Source of the DNA: Bullifex porci
GTDB lineage: Bacteria > Spirochaetota > Spirochaetia > Sphaerochaetales > Sphaerochaetaceae
Reading direction: 5' to 3'
NCBI RefSeq assembly: GCF_009695635.1
Contig: NZ_VUNN01000002.1
Coordinates: 124,001 to 188,000 of the forward strand
DNA: 64,000 nt
This document shows positions 43,088 through 52,479 of the stretch, piece after piece. Position 1 is the first letter of the stretch; every line of letters begins with the position of its first letter. The position numbers were made by a program, and so were the translations under genes. The notes below the pieces were generated by a model, which did no database searches, was not told the DNA's origin, and saw only the letters and a list, made by a program, of their open reading frames with translations.

Positions 43088-45583
43088 ATGAGAAGAGAAT
43101 TTAATATTATTGAGTCCTTAATGAAGCTTATTATAAAGCATGCGAAGCTTGTAATCTTTTTACTATTAGTTATTACTGCTTTTTTTGCTTATCATGCTAA
43201 GGATGTAAGAATTGATGCTAATATATTTGCTTTTGCAGGTGAAGCAGATCCACCTGTGTTTGTTCTCACTCCCAAAGATAAGCCGGAAGAATATTTAAAA
43301 TTAAAAAAGATTGGCACAATTACTCAAATTCCTGAAAAAGGGGAAGTTGTAGAGTATCAAAGAAATCCTAATACCTTTGATGATGGTGAATTCATCAATC
43401 CTATTCCGTATGAGGAAAAGGAGATTCCTGATTATATTTATCCAACGGATAGAGATAATAATACAGGTTATTGGGATGGCTATGTAATAATTTTCTCTTC
43501 TGAAAATATGTTTACTACCGAGGTTCTAAATGCTATTTATGAGGTTAGAGATAATCTTTCTAAGCGTTGGGAAATTGGTCAGTGCCTATCACCTTTTGAC
43601 TATGTAACTGTTGAGAAAAAGGGTACAAGACTTAGTTTAGTTCCAATTGCTCCAGTAAAGGCTGGAGAGATTTGGACAGATGATGATGTTGAAGTCTTTA
43701 AGAGAAGATTAATGAATGATAGCGTGGCTAAGGACTATCTTTACTCCTCTGATGGCACAACAATAATGATTTATTATCGTGCTCGAGGGCTAAATGAAGC
43801 TTCCATTGCAGAGCTTGATACAATAGTAAATCCATTAAGGCAATATGGACGTGTTGCACTTAATGGAGGAGGACTATTAACTAATGCAGTATATAAGTAT
43901 ATCAATACAGATTTAATAGTTCTTGCAGTTTTGTGCTTTATAGCTATATTGGTTGTTTTCTTCTTCTCCTTTAGAACTATTAAATCAATGCTGATACCAG
44001 CATCTCTATCTTTGATGGGTATTATTTGGACTTTAGGGATAATGGCTATGTATGGTTACAATCTTACTATTGTAACTATTTTAACCCCATGCCTAGTACT
44101 TACCTTTGGTTCTTCCTACTCAATCCATATGATTAGTGAGTACTTTAAAGCGATGGATGATAAAGAAGCCTTACCAAAACACTATTCAAAGATAACTAAG
44201 ACTATTTTCTTTGCAATGATGACTACAGTTTCAGGATTCCTATCACAGTTAATTTGTAGAATGCAGTTCTTTAGAGAGTTCGGTATTACAATATCCTTCG
44301 GTGTATTAATCTGTGCTATTTTATCCTTTACATATATTCCAGCTATATTATCTCTTGCAAAGCCTCCTAAGCAGAAGAGTGTTAAGAAAATTAGTAATGG
44401 TGTTTTAAATAAGCTCATAGGTAAGTGTGCAAGCTTTATAGTAAAATATTGGTGGGTAATGCTTATTGTTATTGTATTATTAACAATTTTCTTCTTTGCG
44501 ATAAAGGATGATATGAGCTTTGATTCAAACTATATGAACTATTTCCCATCTAGTGATCCTATAGTTCAGGATACAATATATTTTGCTAAAACATTAGGAG
44601 GAACTGATCCTTACTATCTAACAATCAAAGCCCCAAATAATGAGGCAAATTTCTTCTTAAAGTCTGAAAACTTAAAGCTAATCTATGCATATGAAAGTGC
44701 TGTAATGGCTGCTAATCCAGATTTAGTACAGGTTTTATCTTTTAGCCAATATGTAAGCTTCTTAAATGAAACCTATAATGGTGAAAAGGGTATTCCTGAT
44801 AATGCGGGCTTAATAAATTATCTTTCAAGGACTTTAAAGCAAATTAAAGCTCAAATTGGCTCTGATGTTCTTAATTTTATCATCAGTGATGATGGAAGTG
44901 AAATTACACTTTCCATGAGACACTATGATTATGTTGAACAGGATATTCAAACTAATGCTAGTGCTAAAAGAATTGAACAAACTCTTGATTACTATAGGTA
45001 TATGCTTCCTGAGGGAACAACTAGTATGATTTGGTCTGGAGCTTCAAGCGGACTTAAGGCTAGCGAAATGATAATTGAAGATCAAAATAAGGCAACACTT
45101 ATTTCGATGGTACTAATTTTGATTTTTGCATCATGTGCATGTGTAAGCCTTTCATCTGGTATTTCAGCTTTAATTCCTGTCTTAACTGCAGTTATGATTA
45201 ATTATGTATTTATGTGGTTATTTAATCTTCCTTTTGATATGGTAACTATAGGATTTTCATCGGTGGCAATAGGAACTGGTGTTGATGATGCTATTCACTT
45301 CTTATTAAGGCTGAAGAGTAGAAGAAAAGAAAATCCTAATGAAAATTATATTGATGCAGTTAAACAGAATATTATTGATACTGGAAGACCAATAATACTT
45401 ACTACTGTAAGTGTTGATGCTGGATTAGTAATGCTACTCTTTGCTTCCTTTAATCCAATAAAATTCTTTGGAGCTTTAATGTTCCTCGCATTAACTGCTG
45501 CGATGATTGCAACACTATTTGTTCTTCCATCTTGGTTGATAATGATTTATAAAATAAAGGAAAAGGTTGTTGCAAAGAAATGA
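43088..45583 (+). CDS. MMPL/RND-superfamily exporter (hopanoid/lipid transporter type)
   Basis: 831 residues, 12 predicted membrane helices in two homologous halves, each with a large periplasmic domain after helix 1. The second half keeps the proton-relay-like GTGVDDAIHFL; the first half has FGSSYSIHMISEY, without the acidic residues. SSD-type MMPL proteins of this group move lipids, glycolipids or other hydrophobic envelope molecules. Location between glycolipid/glycan genes and a GT2 gene suggests export of a lipid-linked product (inference). The stop overlaps the next ATG. Confidence 0.85.
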   Translation: MRREFNIIESLMKLIIKHAKLVIFLLLVITAFFAYHAKDVRIDANIFAFAGEADPPVFVLTPKDKPEEYLKLKKIGTITQIPEKGEVVEYQRNPNTFDDGEFINPIPYEEKEIPDYIYPTDRDNNTGYWDGYVIIFSSENMFTTEVLNAIYEVRDNLSKRWEIGQCLSPFDYVTVEKKGTRLSLVPIAPVKAGEIWTDDDVEVFKRRLMNDSVAKDYLYSSDGTTIMIYYRARGLNEASIAELDTIVNPLRQYGRVALNGGGLLTNAVYKYINTDLIVLAVLCFIAILVVFFFSFRTIKSMLIPASLSLMGIIWTLGIMAMYGYNLTIVTILTPCLVLTFGSSYSIHMISEYFKAMDDKEALPKHYSKITKTIFFAMMTTVSGFLSQLICRMQFFREFGITISFGVLICAILSFTYIPAILSLAKPPKQKSVKKISNGVLNKLIGKCASFIVKYWWVMLIVIVLLTIFFFAIKDDMSFDSNYMNYFPSSDPIVQDTIYFAKTLGGTDPYYLTIKAPNNEANFFLKSENLKLIYAYESAVMAANPDLVQVLSFSQYVSFLNETYNGEKGIPDNAGLINYLSRTLKQIKAQIGSDVLNFIISDDGSEITLSMRHYDYVEQDIQTNASAKRIEQTLDYYRYMLPEGTTSMIWSGASSGLKASEMIIEDQNKATLISMVLILIFASCACVSLSSGISALIPVLTAVMINYVFMWLFNLPFDMVTIGFSSVAIGTGVDDAIHFLLRLKSRRKENPNENYIDAVKQNIIDTGRPIILTTVSVDAGLVMLLFASFNPIKFFGALMFLALTAAMIATLFVLPSWLIMIYKIKEKVVAKK

Positions 45584-46518
45584 GAGAACCTCTTTGTTCC
45601 ATAATAGTTCCTATATATAACGTGGAAGCATTACTTCCACGTTGTATTGATAGTTTAACTGGCCAGCAATATCAAAATATTGAGATAATCTTAGTTAACG
45701 ATGGTTCTACCGATAGTAGTGAAGCTATATGTAGAGAATATTTAAATAGAGATTCTAGAATAAAGCTTATAAATAAAGAAAATGGTGGATTATCATCGGC
45801 AAGGAACGCAGGGCTTAAGCTTTCTAAGGGTGAATATATTTTCTTTGTAGATAGTGATGATTATGTTACTTCTGATTTTTGTTCAGTTGGTGTTGATGGT
45901 TTTCTTAATCATAATGCAGATGTAGTAATCTTCGGCTTTAATAATATTTTTGTTGATACAAATAAGATAATAAAGAAGCATTGTAAGAAATCAAGAATCA
46001 TTTCTAAAGAAGAAGCTTTAAAGGGAACTCTAATCGATGGATATATTAATAGTCTTGCTTGGAATAAGGCTTATAAGAGAGAGTTATTTGATAATATTAA
46101 ATATCCAGAAGGTATGGTATTTGAGGATGTAGGTACTACATACAAAATCTTTGATAAAGCAAATACTATCTATATTTCTAGTAATATTACATATAACTAT
46201 GAGCTTAGGAATGGGAGTATATCAAATAAGTGGTGGTGTAATGATAAAAAGATTAATGATTTTTTTATTCTGAGATCTGAGCAACTTCAATTTATTAATA
46301 ATAATTACCCAAGTCTTATTAAGCTTTCTTATGCAACAACTGGGTTTGTTGCAATTATGGCTCATATATATTTAAAAGAGAAAAATGAGTTAATTGATAA
46401 TTGGCTTGATAGTGAAAGGAAAATGTTAATTCATTCTGCTTTCCCTTATAGTATATTATTTCGGTTTTTCTATTTTGCTCCGAAGCTTTCAAAAAAGATT
46501 ATTAAACGAATTTTTTAA
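45580..46518 (+). CDS. GT2-family glycosyltransferase
   Basis: 312 residues of GT-A fold: CSIIVPIYNVEALLPRCIDS at the N-terminus, VNDGSTDSS, NGGLSSARNAG and the metal-binding FVDSDDYV. ATGA overlap with the MMPL exporter indicates coupling. It would add one sugar from a nucleotide donor on the cytoplasmic face. A convergent hairpin follows. Confidence 0.92.
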   Translation: MREPLCSIIVPIYNVEALLPRCIDSLTGQQYQNIEIILVNDGSTDSSEAICREYLNRDSRIKLINKENGGLSSARNAGLKLSKGEYIFFVDSDDYVTSDFCSVGVDGFLNHNADVVIFGFNNIFVDTNKIIKKHCKKSRIISKEEALKGTLIDGYINSLAWNKAYKRELFDNIKYPEGMVFEDVGTTYKIFDKANTIYISSNITYNYELRNGSISNKWWCNDKKINDFFILRSEQLQFINNNYPSLIKLSYATTGFVAIMAHIYLKEKNELIDNWLDSERKMLIHSAFPYSILFRFFYFAPKLSKKIIKRIF

Positions 46519-46522
46519 AGCA

Positions 46523-46550
46523 GATGAGAGACGATTCATCGTCTCCCATC
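46523..46550. terminator. Hairpin between convergent genes
   Basis: GATGAGAGACGAT (46523-46535) and ATCGTCTCCCATC (46538-46550) are inverted with one mismatch. No clear T tract follows, so termination strength is uncertain. Confidence 0.55.
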
Positions 46551-46559
46551 AAGCTTACT

Positions 46560-47018
46560 TTATTCCTCTTTTACAAAGAATAACTTTTCTTCTTTTCCCT
46601 TAATCGTTACAGTAGGGTAGGTATTACTTTCACTAACGCTATACCAGAGCTCAAGTATTGCTCCATCAACATCTAGTAATAAAGTGTTATCTCCCTTTGT
46701 AATAGTTCCAAAGTAGTTAATCTCTTCACCCTTTAGAGTAAGTGTTAAATCATTAAAGCCATCATATTCTGAGAATTGAATAGCACTAATAGTTGAATAA
46801 GAAAATTCTCTTATCCTAGTATTCTTACTCACTTCATCTACCACCCAGTAGGAGGCTGAGAGAGTGGGGTACCACCCACTCTTCTCTTCCTCCTTAAACT
46901 GTGGAGGATTAGGATCTGTAACCTTATTAAATATTCCTAGCAAGTAAACTGCGATAAAGAGTATTACTACAAAGGTAAGGGTAAGAATAATCTTTTTTAG
47001 CTTATTCTGCTGGTCCAT
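46560..47018 (-). CDS. Small membrane-anchored envelope protein of unknown function
   Basis: 152 residues from ATG 47018 (MDQQNKLKK), preferred over 47033 because it overlaps the upstream stop and keeps a normal basic N-terminus. One membrane helix (about residues 9-28) is followed by a periplasmic beta-rich domain in which ISAIQFSEYDGFNDLTLTLK, TITKGDNTLLLDVDGAILEL and PTVTIKGKEEKLFFV look like a small lipocalin-like or beta-sandwich fold. It is the second gene of a two-gene unit with a lipoprotein. Confidence 0.65.
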   Translation of the reverse strand: MDQQNKLKKIILTLTFVVILFIAVYLLGIFNKVTDPNPPQFKEEEKSGWYPTLSASYWVVDEVSKNTRIREFSYSTISAIQFSEYDGFNDLTLTLKGEEINYFGTITKGDNTLLLDVDGAILELWYSVSESNTYPTVTIKGKEEKLFFVKEE

Positions 47019-47400
47019 ACACTTTTCCGCCAATAGTAATATTAATGGTATCTAATTCTTCTTTAATTTTTAATTCAAAATCACCACAATAATATTTGTT
47101 ATTTTCAATAGTTATTGAAATAGAATGTCTATTTCCTTCATCTTGAACTTCCAGCGTATAATTATAACTTATGTCCTTTAATATTTTAAAACTTATAACT
47201 GGATATCCTTCTAACGCTACAGGGGAACCATCTGCAATAAAAATCTTATCTAGCACTTTGTCTATTTGATTTATAGCCGGTTCCTGCTCTAGTACATCTT
47301 TTATCTCGTCTGGTACTGGAGGTTCAGGGATTGGAATGTTACAACTGGCAAGAGCTACCAGTGATACGATTGTTAAAATGATAATTAATAGTTTTTTCAT
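47002..47400 (-). CDS. Small lipoprotein of unknown function
   Basis: 132 residues with a lipoprotein signal peptide and a lipobox at ALASC (Cys about residue 20), followed by a Pro/Glu-rich stretch (NIPIPEPPVPDEI) and a small beta domain (YNYTLEVQDEGNRHSISITI). AGGAGG lies before the ATG. The 3' end overlaps the following gene by 17 bases. Its C-terminal domain resembles that of its partner in style (strand-turn-strand ending in GKVYGPAE), so the two may share a fold. Confidence 0.72.
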   Translation of the reverse strand: MKKLLIIILTIVSLVALASCNIPIPEPPVPDEIKDVLEQEPAINQIDKVLDKIFIADGSPVALEGYPVISFKILKDISYNYTLEVQDEGNRHSISITIENNKYYCGDFELKIKEELDTINITIGGKVYGPAE

Positions 47401-47568
47401 ATCAATTATCCTCCTTTGCTATAGATTGATATGAGGAAATTAATCTTGTACACATATAAGTTGGAGAGTAATTTTTTATAAAAAGGGGGCCCTCTAATTT
47501 TAATTTATGTTGCAATATAATGAATTAGTGGTACACTATATACGTTCAAGGATCCTTTAGTAATTGGC

Positions 47569-47590
47569 TTAAGAGTAAAAACTACTCTTA
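47569..47590. promoter_or_regulatory. Perfect inverted repeat in front of the unknown 47594 gene
   Basis: TAAGAGTA-aaaaac-TACTCTTA, eight-base arms, ends three bases before the first possible ATG. It could be an operator or an mRNA hairpin that hides the upstream start. Confidence 0.5.
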
Positions 47591-47593
47591 GGG

Positions 47594-48115
47594 ATGTGTT
47601 CTACTGTTAAGAAATTAACAGAATTGCAAGGGAAGGCTATGGATCTAAGCAATTTATATGAAAGTTTGTTATCGGAAATAAAAGCTATTAATAGTTTTTT
47701 AGTAACTTTATTTAGATTAAATGCAAAGAAATTAAAAAATAAGCATCACAGTAACCATCTATGGAAAAAGGCTTATAGAATTAATTATAAAGTAGATTGC
47801 TATAATATTACCTTAAGAGCTTTAGATAAGTGCTTAAGTATTATTAATTGGTCATTCCTTGATTTAGAAAGAGAGATTTATAAAATTGATAATAGTAAAT
47901 ATACTTTTAAAACTCCTCTATGTGAGTTTAAGAATAATGATCTTATTCCTCTATTATTAAATATTCCAGAAGGGAAGGATTTACTATATAGATTAAGGTG
48001 TAATGCTAAAAAGAATTGTGGCCTTACTATTTTTAATCTTTGTGAAGCTAAGCTAATACTTAATAAGCCGTTATCCTGTATTTTACATGAGATCGATATT
48101 AATAAACTAAGCTAA
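47594..48115 (+). CDS. Unknown small helical, basic protein upstream of a glycan locus
   Basis: 173 residues from ATG 47594, or 158 from ATG 47639, which has the better ribosome site (AAGGGAAGG at 47628-47636). Mostly helical: an N-terminal helix SNLYESLLSEIKAINSFLVT, a basic stretch NAKKLKNKHHSNHLWKKAYR, several Cys residues and LLLNIPEGKDLLYRL. No family recognised. It stands alone between two envelope genes and the first gene of the second glycan locus. By position it could be a regulator, but no motif supports this. Confidence 0.6.
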   Translation: MCSTVKKLTELQGKAMDLSNLYESLLSEIKAINSFLVTLFRLNAKKLKNKHHSNHLWKKAYRINYKVDCYNITLRALDKCLSIINWSFLDLEREIYKIDNSKYTFKTPLCEFKNNDLIPLLLNIPEGKDLLYRLRCNAKKNCGLTIFNLCEAKLILNKPLSCILHEIDINKLS

Positions 48116-48437
48116 TGTTATAAAATATAAGTGTAACCTATGTATACCTTAATATGTTTCATAGTGTACATAAATAATTTTAAATGGTAGAATTAACACA
48201 AATACTGAGGGGATGGGATTTTTACCAATTAATAAAAATAAATATCGGTTCGTCCATTATTTTTGCCCCGAGGGATATTTTTTTCTTATTTTGGGGTAAG
48301 GGGGAGGTATACCCTAATGATAAGAGTTTATCATTTTTAATAATTTAGATTGGTAATCGTTTTAATTTCTATATAAATATATATTGTAAATATTTATTTT
48401 TCATGTAATTATTACCAACATGCTAATTGGGGGAGAA
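48116..48437 (+). other. Long untranslated leader before the second glycan locus
   Basis: 322 bases without a gene. Contains G-rich tracts (GAGGGGATGGGA; GGGGTAAGGGGGAGG), a TTGCCCC (near 48267) / GGGGTAA (near 48293) inverted pair flanking a T-rich stretch, and at 48316-48335 a hairpin AATGATAA-gagt-TTATCATT followed by TTT that looks like a weak terminator or attenuator. The GGGGGAG ribosome site of the next gene is at its end. Confidence 0.5.
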
Positions 48438-50345
48438 ATGGGTAATAAGAAAATCAGATTGTCATTAGCATTTTATGATTTAATAATTTTTTCATTGGTA
48501 GCATTTGCTCTATTTTGGTGGTATAAGGGAGCTTCTTATTTATCTAGAAATGGATTCCTCTATCAATTTGGTTTAGCTTTAGTATTAATATTTTCAACAA
48601 GATTTGTTGGAAAAATATATCGCCAAATATGGCGTTATGGTGGAATACAATGCTACATCAGGTTATTAATCTGTGACACTATTAGTGGAATTCTTTACCT
48701 ATTTATTGAACGTCTTCTTCCAATTCCACATATTCCATTTATTCAGTTAGTAGCATTTTGTTCAATGAACTGTTTAGGCTCTCTTTCTATTAGAATGCTA
48801 TATAGATATGCATATAAGTTTGGTGGAGCAGATAATAAAATAGGAAGGTTCTTACGTTTCTGTATTCGTATCGTTGCTGGTAAAAGAGTAAGAACAGAAC
48901 AAATTAGTGATACCCAGAAGATTAAGATAGCTATTATTGGTGCTGGTAATGTTGGTATTAGCTTAGCTGATGAATTGTTGAATAATAAAAAAGCTTTATA
49001 TGTCCCACGCTGCTTTATCGATACTAATAAAGATAAGATTGGCCGTGAGATTAGAGGCTTATACGTTTATTCAGAGGACGAAGTTACTCTAGATATCCTC
49101 CAAGAGCACCAAATACAAGAGGTTGTATTTGCTGTTCCTGAGATGGAAGTTGAAAAGCGTTATAAGCTTTTTGATTACTATCAGAAAGCGGGCTTTGGCT
49201 TAAAGCTTTATGACTTCCCAGCTATGGATACTCCTAATAAGAAAAGACAGCTTAGACCTTTTGGTGTTGAAGATCTTTTATTTAGAAAGCAGATTAAAGT
49301 AGTTGATGATAAAACTGCAGCATACTATAAGGATAAAACTATTCTTATTACAGGTGGTGGAGGTTCTATTGGTTCTGAGCTTTGTAGACAGGTTGCTGCT
49401 ATGGAGCCAAAGAAGCTTATTATAGTTGATATCTATGAAAACTGTGCATATGAGATTCAACAATCATTAATTAGTAAGTATGGTAAAAAGCTAAACTTAT
49501 TTGTTGAGATTGTTTCAATAACAAATAAGAAGGGCTTAGCTAGAGTATTTGAAGCACACCACCCAGATATTGTTATTAATGCTGCTGCTCATAAGCATGT
49601 TCCATTAATGGAGCATAACTGTATTGAGGCTGTAGAGAATAATGTATTTGGCTGTATGAATGTTATTGAGCTATGTGAGGAGTATGGTGCCTCAAGGTTC
49701 ATGATGGTTTCAACAGATAAGGCAGTAAATCCTACTAACGTAATGGGTGCTACAAAGAGAATGTGCGAGATGATTATGCAAGCATATTCAACTCGCGGTA
49801 AAGTAAAGTGTTCTGCAACTCGTTTTGGTAATGTACTTGGAAGTGCAGGTAGTGTAATACCACTATTTAAAAGTCAAATCGCTGCTGGTGGTCCTATTAC
49901 CTTAACCGATAGAAGAATAATTCGATACTTTATGACTATCCCTGAAGCTAGCCAATTAGTTCTTGAGTCTGGAGCTATGGCAAATAATGGTGAGATTTTT
50001 GTTCTTGATATGGGTAAGCCTGTCAAAATTTATGATCTTGCTATGAATATGATAAATCTTTCTGGTGTACAGGGTATTCAAATTATTGAGACTGGATTAC
50101 GCCCAGGTGAAAAGCTTTATGAGGAGCTTTTAGTAAAGAAAGATGAGCTTGAGAAAACAGAAAATGATTTAATCTTTGTTGAGAAGGAAAATCCTGTGAC
50201 AATGGAAGAGTTGCAAGAAAAACTTGCATATCTTCATGAGGCAACATCAAAGCTGGATGATAACGGTGTAAGAGAAGCATTAAGAAAGGTTGTCCCAACA
50301 TTTATTAAGCCAGAAGAGGTTAATGAGAAACTAAAAAACTTATAA
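48438..50345 (+). CDS. Membrane-bound nucleotide-sugar 4,6-dehydratase (CapD/WbpM/PglF type)
   Basis: 635 residues from ATG 48438 (GGGGGAG upstream); ATG 48420 is less likely. Four N-terminal membrane helices (about 8-120), a first Rossmann domain (AIIGAGNVGISLADEL), and a C-terminal dehydratase domain with ILITGGGGSIGSELCRQV and STDKAVNPTNVMGATKR, where Met replaces the usual Tyr of the SDR catalytic pair, as is normal in WbpM/PglF enzymes. It converts UDP-GlcNAc to a 4-keto-6-deoxy sugar, the first step to bacillosamine, QuiNAc or FucNAc. It probably supplies the first sugar for the PglC-like transferase at 53155. Confidence 0.93.
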   Translation: MGNKKIRLSLAFYDLIIFSLVAFALFWWYKGASYLSRNGFLYQFGLALVLIFSTRFVGKIYRQIWRYGGIQCYIRLLICDTISGILYLFIERLLPIPHIPFIQLVAFCSMNCLGSLSIRMLYRYAYKFGGADNKIGRFLRFCIRIVAGKRVRTEQISDTQKIKIAIIGAGNVGISLADELLNNKKALYVPRCFIDTNKDKIGREIRGLYVYSEDEVTLDILQEHQIQEVVFAVPEMEVEKRYKLFDYYQKAGFGLKLYDFPAMDTPNKKRQLRPFGVEDLLFRKQIKVVDDKTAAYYKDKTILITGGGGSIGSELCRQVAAMEPKKLIIVDIYENCAYEIQQSLISKYGKKLNLFVEIVSITNKKGLARVFEAHHPDIVINAAAHKHVPLMEHNCIEAVENNVFGCMNVIELCEEYGASRFMMVSTDKAVNPTNVMGATKRMCEMIMQAYSTRGKVKCSATRFGNVLGSAGSVIPLFKSQIAAGGPITLTDRRIIRYFMTIPEASQLVLESGAMANNGEIFVLDMGKPVKIYDLAMNMINLSGVQGIQIIETGLRPGEKLYEELLVKKDELEKTENDLIFVEKENPVTMEELQEKLAYLHEATSKLDDNGVREALRKVVPTFIKPEEVNEKLKNL

Positions 50346-50714
50346 TAGAAGATGAACATAGATAGTTATTACTATTATCTAATATGTTCTTTACAATAAA
50401 TTACTTAATTAAATGTAAGAGAAATAATTACTTATACTTTGAGAATAATATAAAAATGAATTATTCTCAGAGTTAATTGTTATAACATAATTTGTAGTAT
50501 TAATGTTTTTGATAAGTAATTCTCAAAATTAGTATCTAAAGAATAGCTATTACTTTCTTACTCTTTTCTAATTTTATTTATTGGTTTAGATAAATATCTA
50601 AATGAATTAGAATGGGGGCCTTACATAATAGTTAAAATATGAATTCTATTTCTTGACACTTAAGGAAGTATTAAAAGAGGTTCAATACCTCTATTATCTA
50701 TAAGCTATATAATA
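50346..50714. other. AT-rich spacer with two hairpins
   Basis: No gene seen. GAGAATAAT (50441-50449) and ATTATTCTC (50460-50468) form a perfect nine-base-pair stem; AGAGGT (50676-50681) and ACCTCT (50687-50692) form a second close to the next gene. TTGACA occurs near 50653 without an obvious -10 at normal spacing; TATATAAT lies just before the next ATG. Confidence 0.5.
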
Positions 50715-51920
50715 ATGAAAGAATACTTTAAGTATAATCTATTTGTCCCAAATTCTAATGGATATCGTTCACAATATCAGTTGATATCAGGATACAATGA
50801 TGCCGTAATTATTCTATTGAATGAAATAAAGAATATAAGAGGTCGTGTTAATACATTGTCTTATCCTATGCTCTTTTGTGCACGACACAGCATTGAGCTT
50901 CAATTTAAACTATTGATAGATATGGTTAACGACTTTAATAATTATCGAACTGGTGAAAGAAATAAAGCAAATATTACGGGACATAATTTAAGAAATCTTA
51001 GTGAAAGACTGAATGAATTAGTATTAAACTCAGATAGAAGAATCATTGGATATTATAAAGAAATTGATGTTGAAAGCTTATTACAATTCTTTGAGACTTA
51101 TGATTCTACATCACAATCTTTTCGGTATCTTATTGATAAAAAAGGGAATATGCTAATTAAATCAAATTTAAATATTCTTAAACCTATAGAGGACTATCAA
51201 AATTTATTCAACTTCCTAGATTGGATGCAGGAAGTGATAAGTGAATATTATGAAGAATATAGTACTAAAACATATACAAAGAAACTTTCAAGAAGTGATC
51301 TTGTATTGATTGCAAAGAGACTTCCAAATAAGGAAGAATGGGGAAATCAATTATTTTTGGATGAAAAAGAAGTAATCAAGGCTGAGTATTCTTTATCAAA
51401 CAGAGATTTTAGTGCCGCTTTGAATATTATAAAAGCTAATCCTTTTCTTTGTAGTTTAATTGGTATGGAGATTAAAGAAGAAGGTTTTTCTGATGAATTT
51501 TTCAAACAATATCCTATAATGAAAGCAATAGAAATAAAAAGAGACTCTTTTGAAGACGCTTTACATAAGGGAGAGGATGGTATTCCTATTATTTCTTTTG
51601 AAGAAGCAGATAAAGATCCAAATATTTCTTATTGTAATAGAATTATGGATGAATGCATAAGTAAGCTTACTAATGATGATTGTATTCTTTTTAATACATA
51701 TAGATGTATAGAAAAATACTGTGAAGAGTATGATGCACGAAAAAAATATTTCTCTACTATTTTTTCTGAATCAGATCGAACTTATACTAATGATAAAATG
51801 ACTAGTTCTTGTTTCCTTCGTTTTGAAGAGGGGCTTCAATTATGTGGTAGAACCACAGTATTGAAGAAACTTGGAGTATCTTTAAAAGATAATATTGATA
51901 GACGTGGATTTGTTTGTTAA
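50715..51920 (+). CDS. HEPN-like domain protein of unknown function (accessory insert)
   Basis: 401 residues, cytoplasmic. Residues about 45-110 contain FCARHSIELQFKLLIDMV and, after a charged stretch, TGHNLRNLSERLNEL. This two-helix pattern (a helix with R-H-x-x-E-L-x-x-K-x-L, then G-H-x-L-x-x-L) is that of HEPN/APEA-like domains found in RNases and defence proteins. The rest is helical with many acidic residues and no recognised domain. It is not a glycan enzyme and breaks the run of biosynthetic genes, so it may be an inserted defence or stress gene. Confidence 0.55.
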   Translation: MKEYFKYNLFVPNSNGYRSQYQLISGYNDAVIILLNEIKNIRGRVNTLSYPMLFCARHSIELQFKLLIDMVNDFNNYRTGERNKANITGHNLRNLSERLNELVLNSDRRIIGYYKEIDVESLLQFFETYDSTSQSFRYLIDKKGNMLIKSNLNILKPIEDYQNLFNFLDWMQEVISEYYEEYSTKTYTKKLSRSDLVLIAKRLPNKEEWGNQLFLDEKEVIKAEYSLSNRDFSAALNIIKANPFLCSLIGMEIKEEGFSDEFFKQYPIMKAIEIKRDSFEDALHKGEDGIPIISFEEADKDPNISYCNRIMDECISKLTNDDCILFNTYRCIEKYCEEYDARKKYFSTIFSESDRTYTNDKMTSSCFLRFEEGLQLCGRTTVLKKLGVSLKDNIDRRGFVC

Positions 51921-52089
51921 GGAATTTCATTCTGTATAAGAAAGGAAAAATCAAACGTAGTCATTCATTAATTAACTGTTTGCCTCAATTTAATAATCAT
52001 CTTGGGATTAGTATTAGTGTTGTTAAAATGAGAATATTTTAACAGATTAAGGCTATAAAATATTACACCATAGAATAAAGGAAGAAGAA

Positions 52090-52467
52090 ATGGAATTGGA
52101 TCATATTGCTCTCATTATGAGCAAGGAAGAGAATCTCTCCTTCTATAAGAATCTAGGCTTTAAAGAGAAAAATAGAATAGAGCGCAGATATGATACTGTT
52201 GTGTTCATGGAGAACAACTCCATCGTCTTGGAGATATTTATCGACCCTAACCATCCTAAGCGAGTAACAAATCCTGAAGCAATGGGACTTCGCCACATTG
52301 CATTTGTGGTTGATAGCTTAGAAGAAGTGATGAAGAATGTAGAGTGTGATGGAATAAGAACCGATTGGTTCGGTAGAAGATTTACCTTCACAAAGGATTT
52401 CGATGAGCAGCCGGTTGAGTTGAAGGAAAAGATGAATACATCAAAAGATGGTGAGAAAAATAGATAA
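52090..52467 (+). CDS. VOC-superfamily (glyoxalase-fold) protein
   Basis: 125 residues with the two VOC half-motifs: LDHIALIMSKEENLSFYKNL with VVFMENNSIVLEIFI, and LRHIAFVVDSLEEVMKN ending in PVELKEKM. Metal-ligand candidates are the His in LDHIAL, Glu in LEIF, His in LRHIAF and the C-terminal Glu. VOC proteins of this size occur in many surface-glycan clusters, often just before PIG-L and ATP-grasp genes; the reaction is unknown. It opens the less AT-rich block 52090-56193. Confidence 0.82.
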   Translation: MELDHIALIMSKEENLSFYKNLGFKEKNRIERRYDTVVFMENNSIVLEIFIDPNHPKRVTNPEAMGLRHIAFVVDSLEEVMKNVECDGIRTDWFGRRFTFTKDFDEQPVELKEKMNTSKDGEKNR

Positions 52468-52479
52468 GGGGAAGAGGAA

